A stretch of DNA of 64,000 nucleotides from Citrobacter rodentium NBRC 105723 = DSM 16636 (lineage in GTDB: Bacteria > Pseudomonadota > Gammaproteobacteria > Enterobacterales > Enterobacteriaceae), in assembly GCF_021278985.1 (NCBI RefSeq), contig NZ_CP082833.1:2170001-2234000 (forward strand), written 5' to 3'. Positions 1 through 8,498 of the stretch are shown here, piece by piece. The first letter of the stretch is position 1; every line of letters begins with the position of its first letter. A model generated the notes under the pieces. The model was given only the letters and a program-made list of their open reading frames with translations. It had not been told where the DNA came from and made no database searches. Made by a program: the position numbers and the translations under genes.

Positions 1-242
1 AAGTGGTTATCCCGTTCCACCACGATATCTGGTCGAATTTCCAGGCCGATCCACAGGAGATCCGCGTGCTGTGGGAGATGAAGAAAAATCGCCTGCAGTA
101 CGGCTTTAAGCCGTTCATCTGGCAGGTTGGCGGGAAATTTACCTGGCCCGCGGATAAAGACAACTTTGAATACCACTACCCGCGCGGCTTTGACGACTGC
201 TTTACGATCGAGCCGGACCTGCCGTTCAAATCCTTCCTGTAA
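1..242 (+). CDS. ulaG: L-ascorbate-6-phosphate lactonase, C-terminal end (partial)
   Basis: Only the last 79 residues are present; the gene begins left of the window. The fragment contains VIPFHHDIW and ends in DDCFTIEPDLPFKSFL, which I recognise as the UlaG C-terminus. UlaG is a cytoplasmic metallo-beta-lactamase-fold enzyme that opens the lactone ring of L-ascorbate-6-phosphate for anaerobic ascorbate use. Its repressor gene ulaR follows about 100 bases downstream on the same strand, as in E. coli, which supports the call. A hairpin with a T-run follows the stop codon. The catalytic metal ligands are mostly outside the window and cannot be checked. Confidence 0.9.
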   Translation, partial: VVIPFHHDIWSNFQADPQEIRVLWEMKKNRLQYGFKPFIWQVGGKFTWPADKDNFEYHYPRGFDDCFTIEPDLPFKSFL

Positions 243-247
243 TTGCG

Positions 248-276
248 AAAATGCCGGGTTTTCCCGGCATTTTTTT
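248..276 (+). terminator. Rho-independent terminator after ulaG
   Basis: An 8-bp stem (ATGCCGGG / CCCGGCAT) with a TTTT loop is followed by a T-run and preceded by A residues. It lies 8 bases after the ulaG stop, so it should end ulaG transcription before the separately transcribed ulaR. Confidence 0.8.
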
Positions 277-346
277 CCATTTACTTTAGTATTTTCAGGC
301 TATTTCAAATATCATCTTTAAAAATCATTTTGTATCGGAATAGCGC

Positions 347-1102
347 ATGACGGAAGCACAAAGACATCAAATCTTACTGGATATGCTGGCGCAGCTGGGC
401 TTTGTAACCGTTGAAAATGTCGTTGAGCGCTTAGGCATTTCCCCGGCGACAGCGCGCCGGGATATTAATAAACTCGACGAGAGCGGTAAGCTGAAAAAAG
501 TTCGCAATGGCGCTGAAGCTATCACCCAGCAGCGCCCGCGCTGGACGCCGATGAATCTGCACCAGGCGCAGAACCATGATGAAAAAGTGCGTATCGCGAA
601 GGCCGCCTCTCAGCTGGTCAATCCGGGGGAAAGCGTGGTGATCAACTGCGGCTCCACCGCATTTTTACTGGGCCGGGAGATGTGCGGTAAACCCGTGCAG
701 ATCATCACCAATTATCTGCCGCTGGCGAACTATCTTATCGACCAGGAGCATGAGAGCGTCATTATCATGGGCGGTCAGTACAATAAAAGCCAGTCGATCA
801 CCTTAAGCCCGCAGGGCAGTGAAAACAGCCTCTATGCCGGGCACTGGATGTTTACCAGCGGTAAAGGGCTGACGGCGGATGGTCTGTACAAAACCGACAT
901 GCTGACCGCCATGGCCGAGCAAAAGATGCTTAGCGTGGTGGGTAAGCTGGTTGTGCTGGTCGACAGCAGCAAAGTCGGCGCGCGCGCGGGTATGCTGTTC
1001 AGCCGCGCGGATCGCATCGATATGCTGATCACCGGCAAAAACGCTGATCCAGACATCCTGCAACAGCTGGAAGCGCAGGGCGTGAACGTTCTGCGCGTCT
1101 AA
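347..1102 (+). CDS. ulaR: HTH-type transcriptional repressor UlaR (DeoR family)
   Basis: This 251-residue protein has the length and layout of UlaR. A DeoR-type winged helix-turn-helix lies at about residues 5-58, with a recognition helix near ISPATARRD (31-39). A C-terminal sugar-phosphate-sensing DeoR domain follows, with the GKGLTADGLY and LVDSSKVG segments typical of the family. In E. coli UlaR represses the ulaG and ulaABCDEF operons and is released by L-ascorbate-6-phosphate. Its position next to ulaG supports this role. The 3' end overlaps that of convergent yjfP by 4 bases. Confidence 0.95.
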   Translation: MTEAQRHQILLDMLAQLGFVTVENVVERLGISPATARRDINKLDESGKLKKVRNGAEAITQQRPRWTPMNLHQAQNHDEKVRIAKAASQLVNPGESVVINCGSTAFLLGREMCGKPVQIITNYLPLANYLIDQEHESVIIMGGQYNKSQSITLSPQGSENSLYAGHWMFTSGKGLTADGLYKTDMLTAMAEQKMLSVVGKLVVLVDSSKVGARAGMLFSRADRIDMLITGKNADPDILQQLEAQGVNVLRV

Positions 1103-1848
1103 AGGTGCTGGCGAAAAAACGACGCCGTTGCCGCCAGGGCTTCAGGCGTGATGCGATGACGCACGCCCGCCTGCCAGTGGCAGCTCAGATGCCGATCCAG
1201 GCCTGCCTGACGCATCGCCTGCTGTAAGCGGAATGATTCAGCCGCCGGAACGACGTCGTCATCCTCTCCGTGCCATAACAGCAGTGGCCTGTCCGCCAGG
1301 CGTTCCAGCTGCTGCGTCACCTCCCACTGCGCCAGCGGCGCGATAAGGCTGGCGAACGCCGCCTGCTGCGCGGCGGTATCAAGAGGGAAAGGGGAAAACA
1401 GGGTCCGCGCCAGGCGGGTAAAATAGCCCGACCCCATCAGGCTGGCGACGCACTTAACGTCCGGATGGCGGGCCATAATCCCCAGCGCGGTCATGCCGCC
1501 CATTGACGCTCCGGCGACCGCGAGCCGGTCATGCTGTAGCCAGCCCTCCGCGTCGATAGCCGCACGTAACGCCGCAAACTCTTCCATGTTTTGCTGCAGG
1601 ATTTGCCAGAAGCGAGACATTCTTGTCTGCGCATCGCCGTTAAAACGTGCGCCATGTTCCGGGGCGTCCGGCATAATGACCCGAAATCCGGCCTGCGCCA
1701 GCGCGACGGCAAAATAGCTATAGACCAGCGCAGAGGAGGTAAATCCGTGGTAGAAAACAATCACCGGCAACGGCGTATTATTTTTGCCGCCGGGAAAGGC
1801 ATGAAGCAGATGCTGTCCGGTTAATTGTCGCGTTTCGATTTCAATCAT
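1099..1848 (-). CDS. yjfP: Esterase YjfP (alpha/beta hydrolase)
   Basis: From the ATG at 1848 the protein has 249 residues, the length of E. coli YjfP. That start follows AAGGGG at good spacing; an upstream in-frame extension to 1890 is not supported. It is a single alpha/beta-hydrolase domain with an oxyanion HGF motif (35-37), the nucleophile elbow GASMG (113-117, Ser115), an acid in EDDD (195-198) and a C-terminal His in VRHR (H231). There is no signal peptide, so it is cytoplasmic. The E. coli protein is an esterase with little-known physiological substrate. It converges on ulaR with a 4-base overlap. Confidence 0.9.
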   Translation of the reverse strand: MIEIETRQLTGQHLLHAFPGGKNNTPLPVIVFYHGFTSSALVYSYFAVALAQAGFRVIMPDAPEHGARFNGDAQTRMSRFWQILQQNMEEFAALRAAIDAEGWLQHDRLAVAGASMGGMTALGIMARHPDVKCVASLMGSGYFTRLARTLFSPFPLDTAAQQAAFASLIAPLAQWEVTQQLERLADRPLLLWHGEDDDVVPAAESFRLQQAMRQAGLDRHLSCHWQAGVRHRITPEALAATASFFRQHL

Positions 1849-2030
1849 ATTTAGCCCCTTTTTCATCCGGTATGCCACGGGGTAATTCATTTAGCAAGGT
1901 CAGGTGTTGATTAACGATTCATAATGTTGAGAACTGGATTACGCTTTCGCGATATTTTCATTCGAAAATCGCGCGGAAGTTAACATTTCGGGAACATTCC
2001 CCCAAAGGGAAATAAAATAGGCACTACACT

Positions 2031-2360
2031 ATGGCTATCAGGAAACGAGATAGAGTTATGCGTCGGCTTGCCCCTTTGATGCTGGTTATGCTGTTAAGCG
2101 GATGTAGCGCCCTCCAGGGAACGCCGCAGCCAGCGCCCCCGGTTGCCGATCATCCGCAGGAGATTCGGCGCAACCAGACGCAGGGGTTGCAGCGAATCGG
2201 AACCGTGACCTCGCTGGTCAGAGGTTCTCCGGATGATGCGTTAGACGAGGTCAGAGCCAAAGCCGCCGCAGCGCAAGCGGATTATTACGTTATCGTCATG
2301 GTGGATGAAACCATCGTGACGGGTCAGTGGTATTCACAGGCCGTTTTATATCGTAAATAA
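2031..2360 (+). CDS. bsmA: Biofilm/peroxide-resistance lipoprotein BsmA (DUF1471)
   Basis: This 109-residue protein has a hydrophobic signal ending in the lipobox LLSGC (lipidated Cys25), followed by a proline-rich linker and a YdgH/BhsA/McbA-type (DUF1471) domain ending in TGQWYSQAVLYRK. In E. coli BsmA (YjfO) is an outer-envelope lipoprotein linked to biofilm stress responses. The start is uncertain: the ATG at 2031 has a weak ribosome site, whereas an in-frame ATG at 2058 has AGGAAACGAG upstream and would still leave a complete lipoprotein signal. Downstream yjfN encodes a second DUF1471 protein on the same strand. Confidence 0.88.
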   Translation: MAIRKRDRVMRRLAPLMLVMLLSGCSALQGTPQPAPPVADHPQEIRRNQTQGLQRIGTVTSLVRGSPDDALDEVRAKAAAAQADYYVIVMVDETIVTGQWYSQAVLYRK

Positions 2361-2508
2361 AAAAGCGTGGAATTTAAGACAGTTTCACGTTGCTTTACGC
2401 CTCTATACGTTTTCCTGTGCACAATAAACCAACAGCAGGAGGCTGAAGGTTTATTTCGGCGATGGACTCGCCCTGCATCATGCGGGGAAACGTAAAATGG
2501 AGCTGACG

Positions 2509-2784
2509 ATGAAACAATCTTTTGCCTTTAATTCAGTGTTGCTTACTGCCGGACTTATAAGCACTACGGCCCAGTCTGCTGAATTCGCCAGCGCGGATTG
2601 CGTGACGGGCCTGAATGAAATTGGCCTGATTTCTGTCAGTAATATTCCAGGAAATCCACAGGATGTGGAGCGTATCGTGGCGTTAAAAGCGGATGAACAA
2701 GGCGCTTCATGGTATCGCATTATCCAGATGTATGAAGAACAGCAGCCAGACAACTGGCGCGTTCAGGCCATCCTTTACGCATAA
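2509..2784 (+). CDS. yjfN: Periplasmic DUF1471 protein YjfN
   Basis: I use the ATG at 2509, which gives 91 residues like E. coli YjfN and has GGAG about 7 bases upstream; an in-frame ATG four codons earlier (2497) is possible. The N-terminus is a signal peptide ending at AQSA, and the mature protein is one DUF1471 domain finishing in NWRVQAILYA. Family members are small, stress-induced periplasmic proteins; YjfN has been linked to stimulation of the DegP protease, which I recall rather than see. It is convergent with aidB, separated by a GC-rich hairpin. Confidence 0.88.
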   Translation: MKQSFAFNSVLLTAGLISTTAQSAEFASADCVTGLNEIGLISVSNIPGNPQDVERIVALKADEQGASWYRIIQMYEEQQPDNWRVQAILYA

Positions 2785-2795
2785 CAGGCAACCAG

Positions 2796-2822
2796 GCCGG
2801 GTAAGCGTCAACGCTACCCGGC
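2796..2822. repeat. REP-like hairpin between yjfN and aidB
   Basis: An inverted repeat (GCCGGGTAAGCG ... CGCTACCCGGC) of REP type lies between the convergent stops of yjfN and aidB. It has no T-run, so it is better read as a palindromic repeat that protects 3' ends than as an intrinsic terminator. Confidence 0.6.
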
Positions 2823-2829
2823 AACGTTA

Positions 2830-4458
2830 TCAGCGTACTCCCCCCGTCGCCCGCAGCAGCACCTCATCCTGAACCTGCGCGGAAATCCGCATTCCCCCAC
2901 GCGTATCCAGCATCATCTGGCACCAGGCCTGCGCCACGGGAGGCGAAGCGTGCCGCAGCATCCGGGCGCCGCAGCCCAGCAGATAAATCAACCGGGCGAT
3001 GTCACGCCCCTGTTCCTCTACAGGATTGCGCAGACGCTGCTGTAGCTGGCGGACTGCGCGGTCAAAATGCCGGTCCTGGCCTCTGACTTCAGAGAACATC
3101 CCGATAAGCATCTCTTCTGCGCCGGCGTGTTTGCTGAGCACCCGCAGAATATCCAGACACATCACGTTGCCGGACCCTTCCCAGATACTGTTGACCGGCA
3201 TTTCCCGGTACAGGCGCGGCAGTTCGCTCTCCTCGCAATAGCCGATGCCGCCGAGCACCTCCATCGCTTCGGCAACAAACGGAATACCGCTTTTACAGAC
3301 GGCAAATTTCGCGGCGGGTGTAAACAAACGCGCCAGCAGCTGCTCCTTCGCCTCCCCGCGGCGATCCCAGGCGCGCGCCAGACGAAACAGCAGCGCGGTT
3401 TGCCCCTCAAGCTGGAGCGCCATCCGGCTGAGCAGCTGTCGCATCATCGGCTGATCGATTAACGCCTTGCCAAAAACCTGCCGCTGATGGGCATGGTAAA
3501 TCGCCACCGAAAACGCGCGGCGCATCAGGCCGTGACTGCCGAGCGCACAGTCAAAGCGCGTCATACCGCCCATCTTCAGAATATGACGAATACCCTCTCC
3601 CTCTTCGCCCAGCAGCCAGCCGATGGCATCATCAAACTCCACCTCACAGCTGGCGTTTGAGCGGTTGCCCAGCTTGTCCTTCAGCCGCTCCAGGCGGACC
3701 GCGTTGCGCCTGCCGTCGGGTAAGAAACGCGGCACGAAAAAGCAGGAAAGCCCCCCTCGCGCCTGCGCCTGCGCCAACACCAGATGGGCGTCGCTCTGCG
3801 GCACCGAGAAAAACCATTTATGCCCCACCAGCCGGTACGTACCATCCTCCAGACGCTCGGCCCGGGTGGTATTGCTCAGGACATCGGAACCGCCCTGTTT
3901 TTCGGTCATCCCCATGCCTATCAGCAGGCCGCGCTTTTGCCCGCCCGGCATAAGGTGCGAATCATAGCGATCGCTCATCAGCGGCGTCAGCCACTCTGAA
4001 AACGGGGCTGGCAGCATCTGTTGCAACAGCGGCGTGGCGGCAAAGGTCATGGTTATCGGGCATAGCGTTCCGGCTTCGACCTGGGCGTGTAAGATAAAAC
4101 GCGCCGCCCGGGCGACAAACGATCCGGCGCGCGCCTCCTCTTCCCAGGGCAGATTGTGCACGCGATTGGTACACAGCCCCTGCATGAGCAGGTGCCAGGC
4201 GGGATGAAAACGAACGTCGTCCAGCCGCTGCCCCTGCGGATCATAACGCAGCAACTCAGGCGGCCAGGCATTCACCAGCCGCCCCAGTTCAAGCGATTCC
4301 GCAGTGCCAAGTTGTTGTCCGATGCTGGCGAGCAGTTCACTGTCCCAGCCAGCGCCTTCGCGGGCAACCGCTTCGCGCAGCGCGCCGTCAGAAAGGAAAA
4401 GGTTACTGTTGTTAAGGGGTAACGGCTGGTTAAAAACGGTATGAGTTTGCCAGTGCAT
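2830..4458 (-). CDS. aidB: Acyl-CoA dehydrogenase-like DNA alkylation response protein AidB
   Basis: From the ATG at 4458 (MHWQTHTVFNQP), preceded by GGAGGGAG, the protein has 542 residues, essentially AidB length. It has the acyl-CoA dehydrogenase fold with the FAD-contacting segment GMGMTEKQGGSD and a C-terminal extension that in E. coli binds DNA. AidB belongs to the Ada adaptive response to methylating agents and is thought to shield promoters; its enzymatic role is unsettled. It is transcribed away from rlmB's terminator as a single gene. An extended start at 4476 adds six residues and is less likely. Confidence 0.93.
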   Translation of the reverse strand: MHWQTHTVFNQPLPLNNSNLFLSDGALREAVAREGAGWDSELLASIGQQLGTAESLELGRLVNAWPPELLRYDPQGQRLDDVRFHPAWHLLMQGLCTNRVHNLPWEEEARAGSFVARAARFILHAQVEAGTLCPITMTFAATPLLQQMLPAPFSEWLTPLMSDRYDSHLMPGGQKRGLLIGMGMTEKQGGSDVLSNTTRAERLEDGTYRLVGHKWFFSVPQSDAHLVLAQAQARGGLSCFFVPRFLPDGRRNAVRLERLKDKLGNRSNASCEVEFDDAIGWLLGEEGEGIRHILKMGGMTRFDCALGSHGLMRRAFSVAIYHAHQRQVFGKALIDQPMMRQLLSRMALQLEGQTALLFRLARAWDRRGEAKEQLLARLFTPAAKFAVCKSGIPFVAEAMEVLGGIGYCEESELPRLYREMPVNSIWEGSGNVMCLDILRVLSKHAGAEEMLIGMFSEVRGQDRHFDRAVRQLQQRLRNPVEEQGRDIARLIYLLGCGARMLRHASPPVAQAWCQMMLDTRGGMRISAQVQDEVLLRATGGVR

Positions 4459-4532
4459 TGTGTCTCCCTCCGTCAATGGCAGCGACAGTAAGTATGGTCA
4501 GGGAGAGAAAAGTACGCCTGGGATAACGGTCA

Positions 4533-4561
4533 CAAAAAAGCCATCCGAAAAGGGATGGCTT
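4533..4561 (-). terminator. Terminator of the nsrR-rnr-rlmB operon
   Basis: On the minus strand an 8-bp stem (AGCCATCC / GGATGGCT) with a 6-base loop is followed by six T residues, about 18 bases past the rlmB stop. Confidence 0.85.
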
Positions 4562-4578
4562 AGCGTTTAAAGTGAGTT

Positions 4579-5310
4579 TTAACTACGCTGACGAACGGCC
4601 TCAAACAGACAGATGCCTGTCGCCACCGAAACGTTGAGTGACGAAACGCTACCCGCCATCGGAATGCTAATCAGTTCGTCGCAGTGTTCGCGCGTCAGAC
4701 GGCGCATACCTTCGCCTTCCGCGCCCATCACCAGCGCCATGCGTCCGGTCATTTTGCTCTGATAAAGGGTATGATCAGCTTCGCCCGCCGTTCCCACAAT
4801 CCAGATATTCTCTTCCTGCAACATACGCATGGTGCGCGCGAGGTTGGTGACGCGGATTAACGGAACGCTTTCGGCCGCGCCGCAGGCGACTTTCTTCGCC
4901 GTCGCATTCAACTGCGCGGAGCGATCTTTCGGCACAATCACCGCATGGACGCCAGCGGCGTCCGCGCTACGCAGGCAGGCCCCGAGGTTATGCGGATCGG
5001 TTACGCCGTCAAGGATCAGCAGAAACGGTTGTTCGAGCGAAGCGATAAGGTCCGGCAGATCGTTTTCCTGATACTGACGCCCCGGCTTCACCCGGGCGAT
5101 AATCCCCTGATGGACCGCCCCTTCGCTTTTTTCGTCGAGGAACTGGCGGTTCGCCAGCTGGATCACCACGCCCTGCGCTTCAAGCGCGTGAATCAGCGGC
5201 AGCAGGCGCTTATCTTCACGGCCTTTAAGAATAAACACATCCTGAAAACGTTCAGGCGCGCGCTCCAGCAGAGCCTGCACCGCGTGGATGCCGTAAATCA
5301 TTTCACTCAT
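4579..5310 (-). CDS. rlmB: 23S rRNA (guanosine-2251-2'-O)-methyltransferase RlmB
   Basis: This 243-residue SPOUT/TrmH-family enzyme has an N-terminal substrate-binding domain (1-75) and the three family motifs: DPHNLGACLR (105-114), LVMGAEGEG (193-201) and SSLNVSVATG (223-232). The last two form the knotted S-adenosylmethionine site. RlmB methylates the ribose of G2251 in the 23S rRNA P-loop. It lies 65 bases downstream of rnr on the same strand, as in E. coli, so the two are probably co-transcribed. Length and motifs are all as expected. Confidence 0.96.
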   Translation of the reverse strand: MSEMIYGIHAVQALLERAPERFQDVFILKGREDKRLLPLIHALEAQGVVIQLANRQFLDEKSEGAVHQGIIARVKPGRQYQENDLPDLIASLEQPFLLILDGVTDPHNLGACLRSADAAGVHAVIVPKDRSAQLNATAKKVACGAAESVPLIRVTNLARTMRMLQEENIWIVGTAGEADHTLYQSKMTGRMALVMGAEGEGMRRLTREHCDELISIPMAGSVSSLNVSVATGICLFEAVRQRS

Positions 5311-5375
5311 GAAAGTACTCGTTAAGGTTATGGCCGCCAGGTCATATTTGCCCCCCGGCGGCTGGTGTCTGGCGA

Positions 5376-7829
5376 TTATTCGGCGGCTTTTTTCTTCGCC
5401 GCGCGTTTAGCTTTCGTGGCGGCAGCGATTTTAAGCGTTTTTTCTGACGGTTTTTTCGCTTTTTTGTCGCTTTTCTTCGCCGCTTTCGGCTGAGTAGCCA
5501 CCTTACCTTTTTTCTCGCCGCGGAATGCGCTGTCCGGCTCAAAGTTCACTTTTTTGCCGACCTGGCGACGGCGGCTGGTTTTCTTGCCGGCATCGCCTTT
5601 TTTCGCCTTTTCACGCGCCGTTTTGCCAACGTTACGCGGCGCGCGCTCGCTGGAGATCAGGCTGAAATCGATCTTACGCTCATCCATATTGACCGCTTCA
5701 ACGCGCACTTCCACGCGGTCGCCCAGACGATAGGTCTGGCCGCTGGATTCGCCGGTCAGACGCTGTCCGACCTGATCGTAACGGTAATAGTCGTTTTCCA
5801 GCGAGGAGACATGTACCAGACCATCGATGAACAGCTCGTCAAGGCGCACAAAGAAGCCGAAGCCGGTGACGCTGGCAATTACGCCTTTAAAGACGTTGCC
5901 GACCTGATCCAGCATAAAGTCGCACTTCAGCCAGTCAGCGACATCACGCGTCGCTTCGTCAGCGCGGCGTTCGGTCATGGAACAGTGCTGACCTAACTGC
6001 AGCATCTCTTCCATAGAGTAGTGATAGCCGCCGGTTTCAGTGGTGTTTCCGGTATGCCCCTGCTCTTTCGCCAGCAGATATTTGATGGCGCGGTGCAACG
6101 AGAGATCCGGGTAACGGCGAATCGGCGAGGTAAAGTGCGCGTAGGACTGTAGCGCCAGACCAAAGTGACCGCGGTTCTCCGGATCGTAAATCGCCTGCTT
6201 CATCGAACGCAGCAGCATGGTTTGCAGCATTTCCGCGTCCGGACGATCGGCAACCGACTCCAGTAGTTCCGCATAGTCGCGCGGCTCCGGTTTGTTTCCG
6301 CCCGGCAGCTCCAGCCCCAGCTCCGCCAGCACGGAACGGAAAGAGGTAATCGCTTCGGTGGTCGGCTTATCATGGATACGGAACAGCGCTGGCTCTTTGG
6401 CTTTCTCAACGAAACGCGCCACGGAAATGTTGGCCAGAATCATGCATTCTTCAATCAGCTTATGCGCGTCGTTACGCTGCGTTTGCTCGATACGTTCGAT
6501 ACGGCGCTCGGCGTTGAAAATAAACTTCGCCTCTTCGCTTTCAAACGAGATACCGCCGCGCTCTTCACGCGCTTGCTCCAGCACCTTGTAGAGATTGTGC
6601 AGCTCTTCGATGTGCTTAACCAGCGGCGCATACTGCTCGCGCAGCTCCCGATCGCCCTGCAGCATATGCCAGACCTTGGTGTAGGTCAGACGCGCATGCG
6701 AACTCATCACCGCTTCGTAGAATTTGTATCCGGTCAGACGGCCTTTATTCGAGATGGTCATTTCACAGACCATACACAGACGATCGACCTGCGGATTGAG
6801 GGAGCACAAACCGTTGGAGAGCACTTCCGGCAGCATCGGCACCACCTGCGAAGGGAAGTAGACGGAAGTACCACGGTTGCGCGCCTCCTGGTCAAGCGGC
6901 GTCGGTGGACGAACGTAGTAGCTTACGTCGGCAATCGCCACCCACAGACGCCAGCCGCCGCCGCGTTTCTTCTCGCAGTAAACCGCATCGTCAAAGTCGC
7001 GAGCGTCTTCACCGTCGATGGTCACCAGCGGCAGGGAACGCAGATCCACGCGTCCCGCTTTCGCCTCTTCCGGCACCTCTTCTTTCAGACCGGCAATCTG
7101 CTTCTCTACCGCCTGCGGCCAGATGTAGGGGATTTCATGGGTACGCAGCGCCATATCAACGGCCATGCCGGTGCCCATATTATCGCCGAGCACCTCGACG
7201 ATTTTACCCACCGCTTTGGTGCGGCGGGTCGGGCGCTGGGTGAGTTCAACCACCACCACAAAACCCATCCGCGCGCCCATCACCTCTTCAGGCGGGATGA
7301 GGATATCAAAACTCAGGCGGCTGTCGTCCGGGACGACAAAGCCCACGCCCGCATCGGTAAAATAGCGCCCCACAATCTGGCTGGTTTTCGGCACCAGTAC
7401 GCGGACGATGCGCGCTTCACGACGACCTTTACGATCTGCGCCCAACGGCTGTGCCAGCACCTGATCGCCATGAATGCAGGTTTTCATCTGCTCGCTGGAA
7501 AGGTACAAATCGTCTTTACGCCCTTCGACGCGCAGAAAACCGTAGCCGTCGCGATGGCCAATAACGATGCCCTTCAGCAGATCGAGACGCTCCGGCAGCG
7601 CATAGCACTGGCGGCGGGTAAAGACCAGTTGACCGTCACGCTCCATCGCGCGCAGACGACGACGCAGGGCTTCCTGCTGTTCATCGCCTTCAATGTGCAG
7701 TTCAGCGGCCAGTTCGTCGCGGTTGGCCGGTTTTTCACGTTTTGTTAAATGTTCGAGGATAAATTCCCGGCTCGGGATAGGGTTCGCGTACTTTTCAGCT
7801 TCGCGTTCCTGGAAAGGATCATGTGACAT
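5376..7829 (-). CDS. rnr: Ribonuclease R
   Basis: From the ATG at 7829 (MSHDPFQERE), which follows AGGAACC, the protein has 817 residues. Order of parts: N-terminal winged helix (about 20-80), two cold-shock domains, the RNB catalytic domain with the acidic cluster DGEDARDFDDA, an S1 domain (GVIASVTGFGFFVRLDELF), and a very Lys-rich C-terminal tail. RNase R is a processive 3'-5' exoribonuclease that degrades structured RNA and, with tmRNA, faulty mRNAs. A longer in-frame start at 7871 would overlap nsrR and is not preferred. The gene sits between nsrR and rlmB in one operon. Confidence 0.96.
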   Translation of the reverse strand: MSHDPFQEREAEKYANPIPSREFILEHLTKREKPANRDELAAELHIEGDEQQEALRRRLRAMERDGQLVFTRRQCYALPERLDLLKGIVIGHRDGYGFLRVEGRKDDLYLSSEQMKTCIHGDQVLAQPLGADRKGRREARIVRVLVPKTSQIVGRYFTDAGVGFVVPDDSRLSFDILIPPEEVMGARMGFVVVVELTQRPTRRTKAVGKIVEVLGDNMGTGMAVDMALRTHEIPYIWPQAVEKQIAGLKEEVPEEAKAGRVDLRSLPLVTIDGEDARDFDDAVYCEKKRGGGWRLWVAIADVSYYVRPPTPLDQEARNRGTSVYFPSQVVPMLPEVLSNGLCSLNPQVDRLCMVCEMTISNKGRLTGYKFYEAVMSSHARLTYTKVWHMLQGDRELREQYAPLVKHIEELHNLYKVLEQAREERGGISFESEEAKFIFNAERRIERIEQTQRNDAHKLIEECMILANISVARFVEKAKEPALFRIHDKPTTEAITSFRSVLAELGLELPGGNKPEPRDYAELLESVADRPDAEMLQTMLLRSMKQAIYDPENRGHFGLALQSYAHFTSPIRRYPDLSLHRAIKYLLAKEQGHTGNTTETGGYHYSMEEMLQLGQHCSMTERRADEATRDVADWLKCDFMLDQVGNVFKGVIASVTGFGFFVRLDELFIDGLVHVSSLENDYYRYDQVGQRLTGESSGQTYRLGDRVEVRVEAVNMDERKIDFSLISSERAPRNVGKTAREKAKKGDAGKKTSRRRQVGKKVNFEPDSAFRGEKKGKVATQPKAAKKSDKKAKKPSEKTLKIAAATKAKRAAKKKAAE

Positions 7830-7867
7830 TGAGGTTCCTCCATTGTCAGCTCCGGTGGAGATTTTCG

Positions 7868-8293
7868 TCACTCCACCAGCAATAATTTATAAAGCGGTTG
7901 ATTCTGTTCAACCAAATCGGCAAGCGTGTAGTTATCCAGTTCCGTCAGAAAACTTTGCACGGCCTTAGAAAGCGCCTGTTTGAGTCGGCAGGCAGGAGTA
8001 ATATGGCAAAATTCGCTGTTACAGTTCACCAGCGACAGCGGTTCAAGTTCACGCACCACATCGCCAATACGAATTGTATTCGCCGCTTTGCCTAAGCGTA
8101 TCCCGCCATTTTTTCCCCGGATAGCAGTAATGAAGCCCGCCCGGCTAAGTTGATTGATTATTTTGACCATATGATTACGCGACACGCCGTAGACTTCTGT
8201 CACTTCAGAAATACTGGTCATGCGGCCTTCCGGTAGCGACGCCATATAAATTAGCGCTCGTAGTCCGTAATCGGTGAAACTCGTTAACTGCAC
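7868..8293 (-). CDS. nsrR: Nitric-oxide-sensitive repressor NsrR (Rrf2 family)
   Basis: This 141-residue Rrf2 protein has an N-terminal winged helix (MQLTSFTDYGLRALIYMA) and the three cysteines C91, C96 and C102 (NCNSEFCHITPAC) that hold the [Fe-S] cluster. NO destroys the cluster and relieves repression of detoxification genes such as hmp in E. coli. It is the first gene of the nsrR-rnr-rlmB unit, with rnr starting 38 bases after its stop. All cluster residues are intact. Confidence 0.96.
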   Translation of the reverse strand: MQLTSFTDYGLRALIYMASLPEGRMTSISEVTEVYGVSRNHMVKIINQLSRAGFITAIRGKNGGIRLGKAANTIRIGDVVRELEPLSLVNCNSEFCHITPACRLKQALSKAVQSFLTELDNYTLADLVEQNQPLYKLLLVE

Positions 8294-8460
8294 ATCAACC
8301 TCAAGGAAAAGGGGAAAACGGGATAAAACTTATCTAATGATGATAAACCAGCCACTCGCCAGGTCGCTAATTTATTTCAGTTCGGGAAGGAAAAAAGCGA
8401 GGATCTTGCATTGTATAAAGCCAGATGGCAACGAAACGCCTTATCCGGTCTGTGTTTCAG

Positions 8461-8486
8461 GCCCGGCAACCATCACGCTGCCGGGC
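8461..8486. repeat. GC-rich hairpin (REP/terminator-like) beyond purA
   Basis: An 8-bp perfect stem (GCCCGGCA / TGCCGGGC) with a 10-base loop lies just beyond the purA stop, with further REP-like sequence to its left (about 8425-8460). No T-run follows on the purA strand, so RNA stabilisation or rho-assisted ending is likelier than intrinsic termination. Confidence 0.5.
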
Positions 8487-8498
8487 ATTATACCGTAA

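Noticed and set aside
6372..7748. 458-codon open frame antisense to rnr
   Set aside because: It lies entirely within a clear, conserved gene on the other strand, is His/Arg-rich and has no domain.
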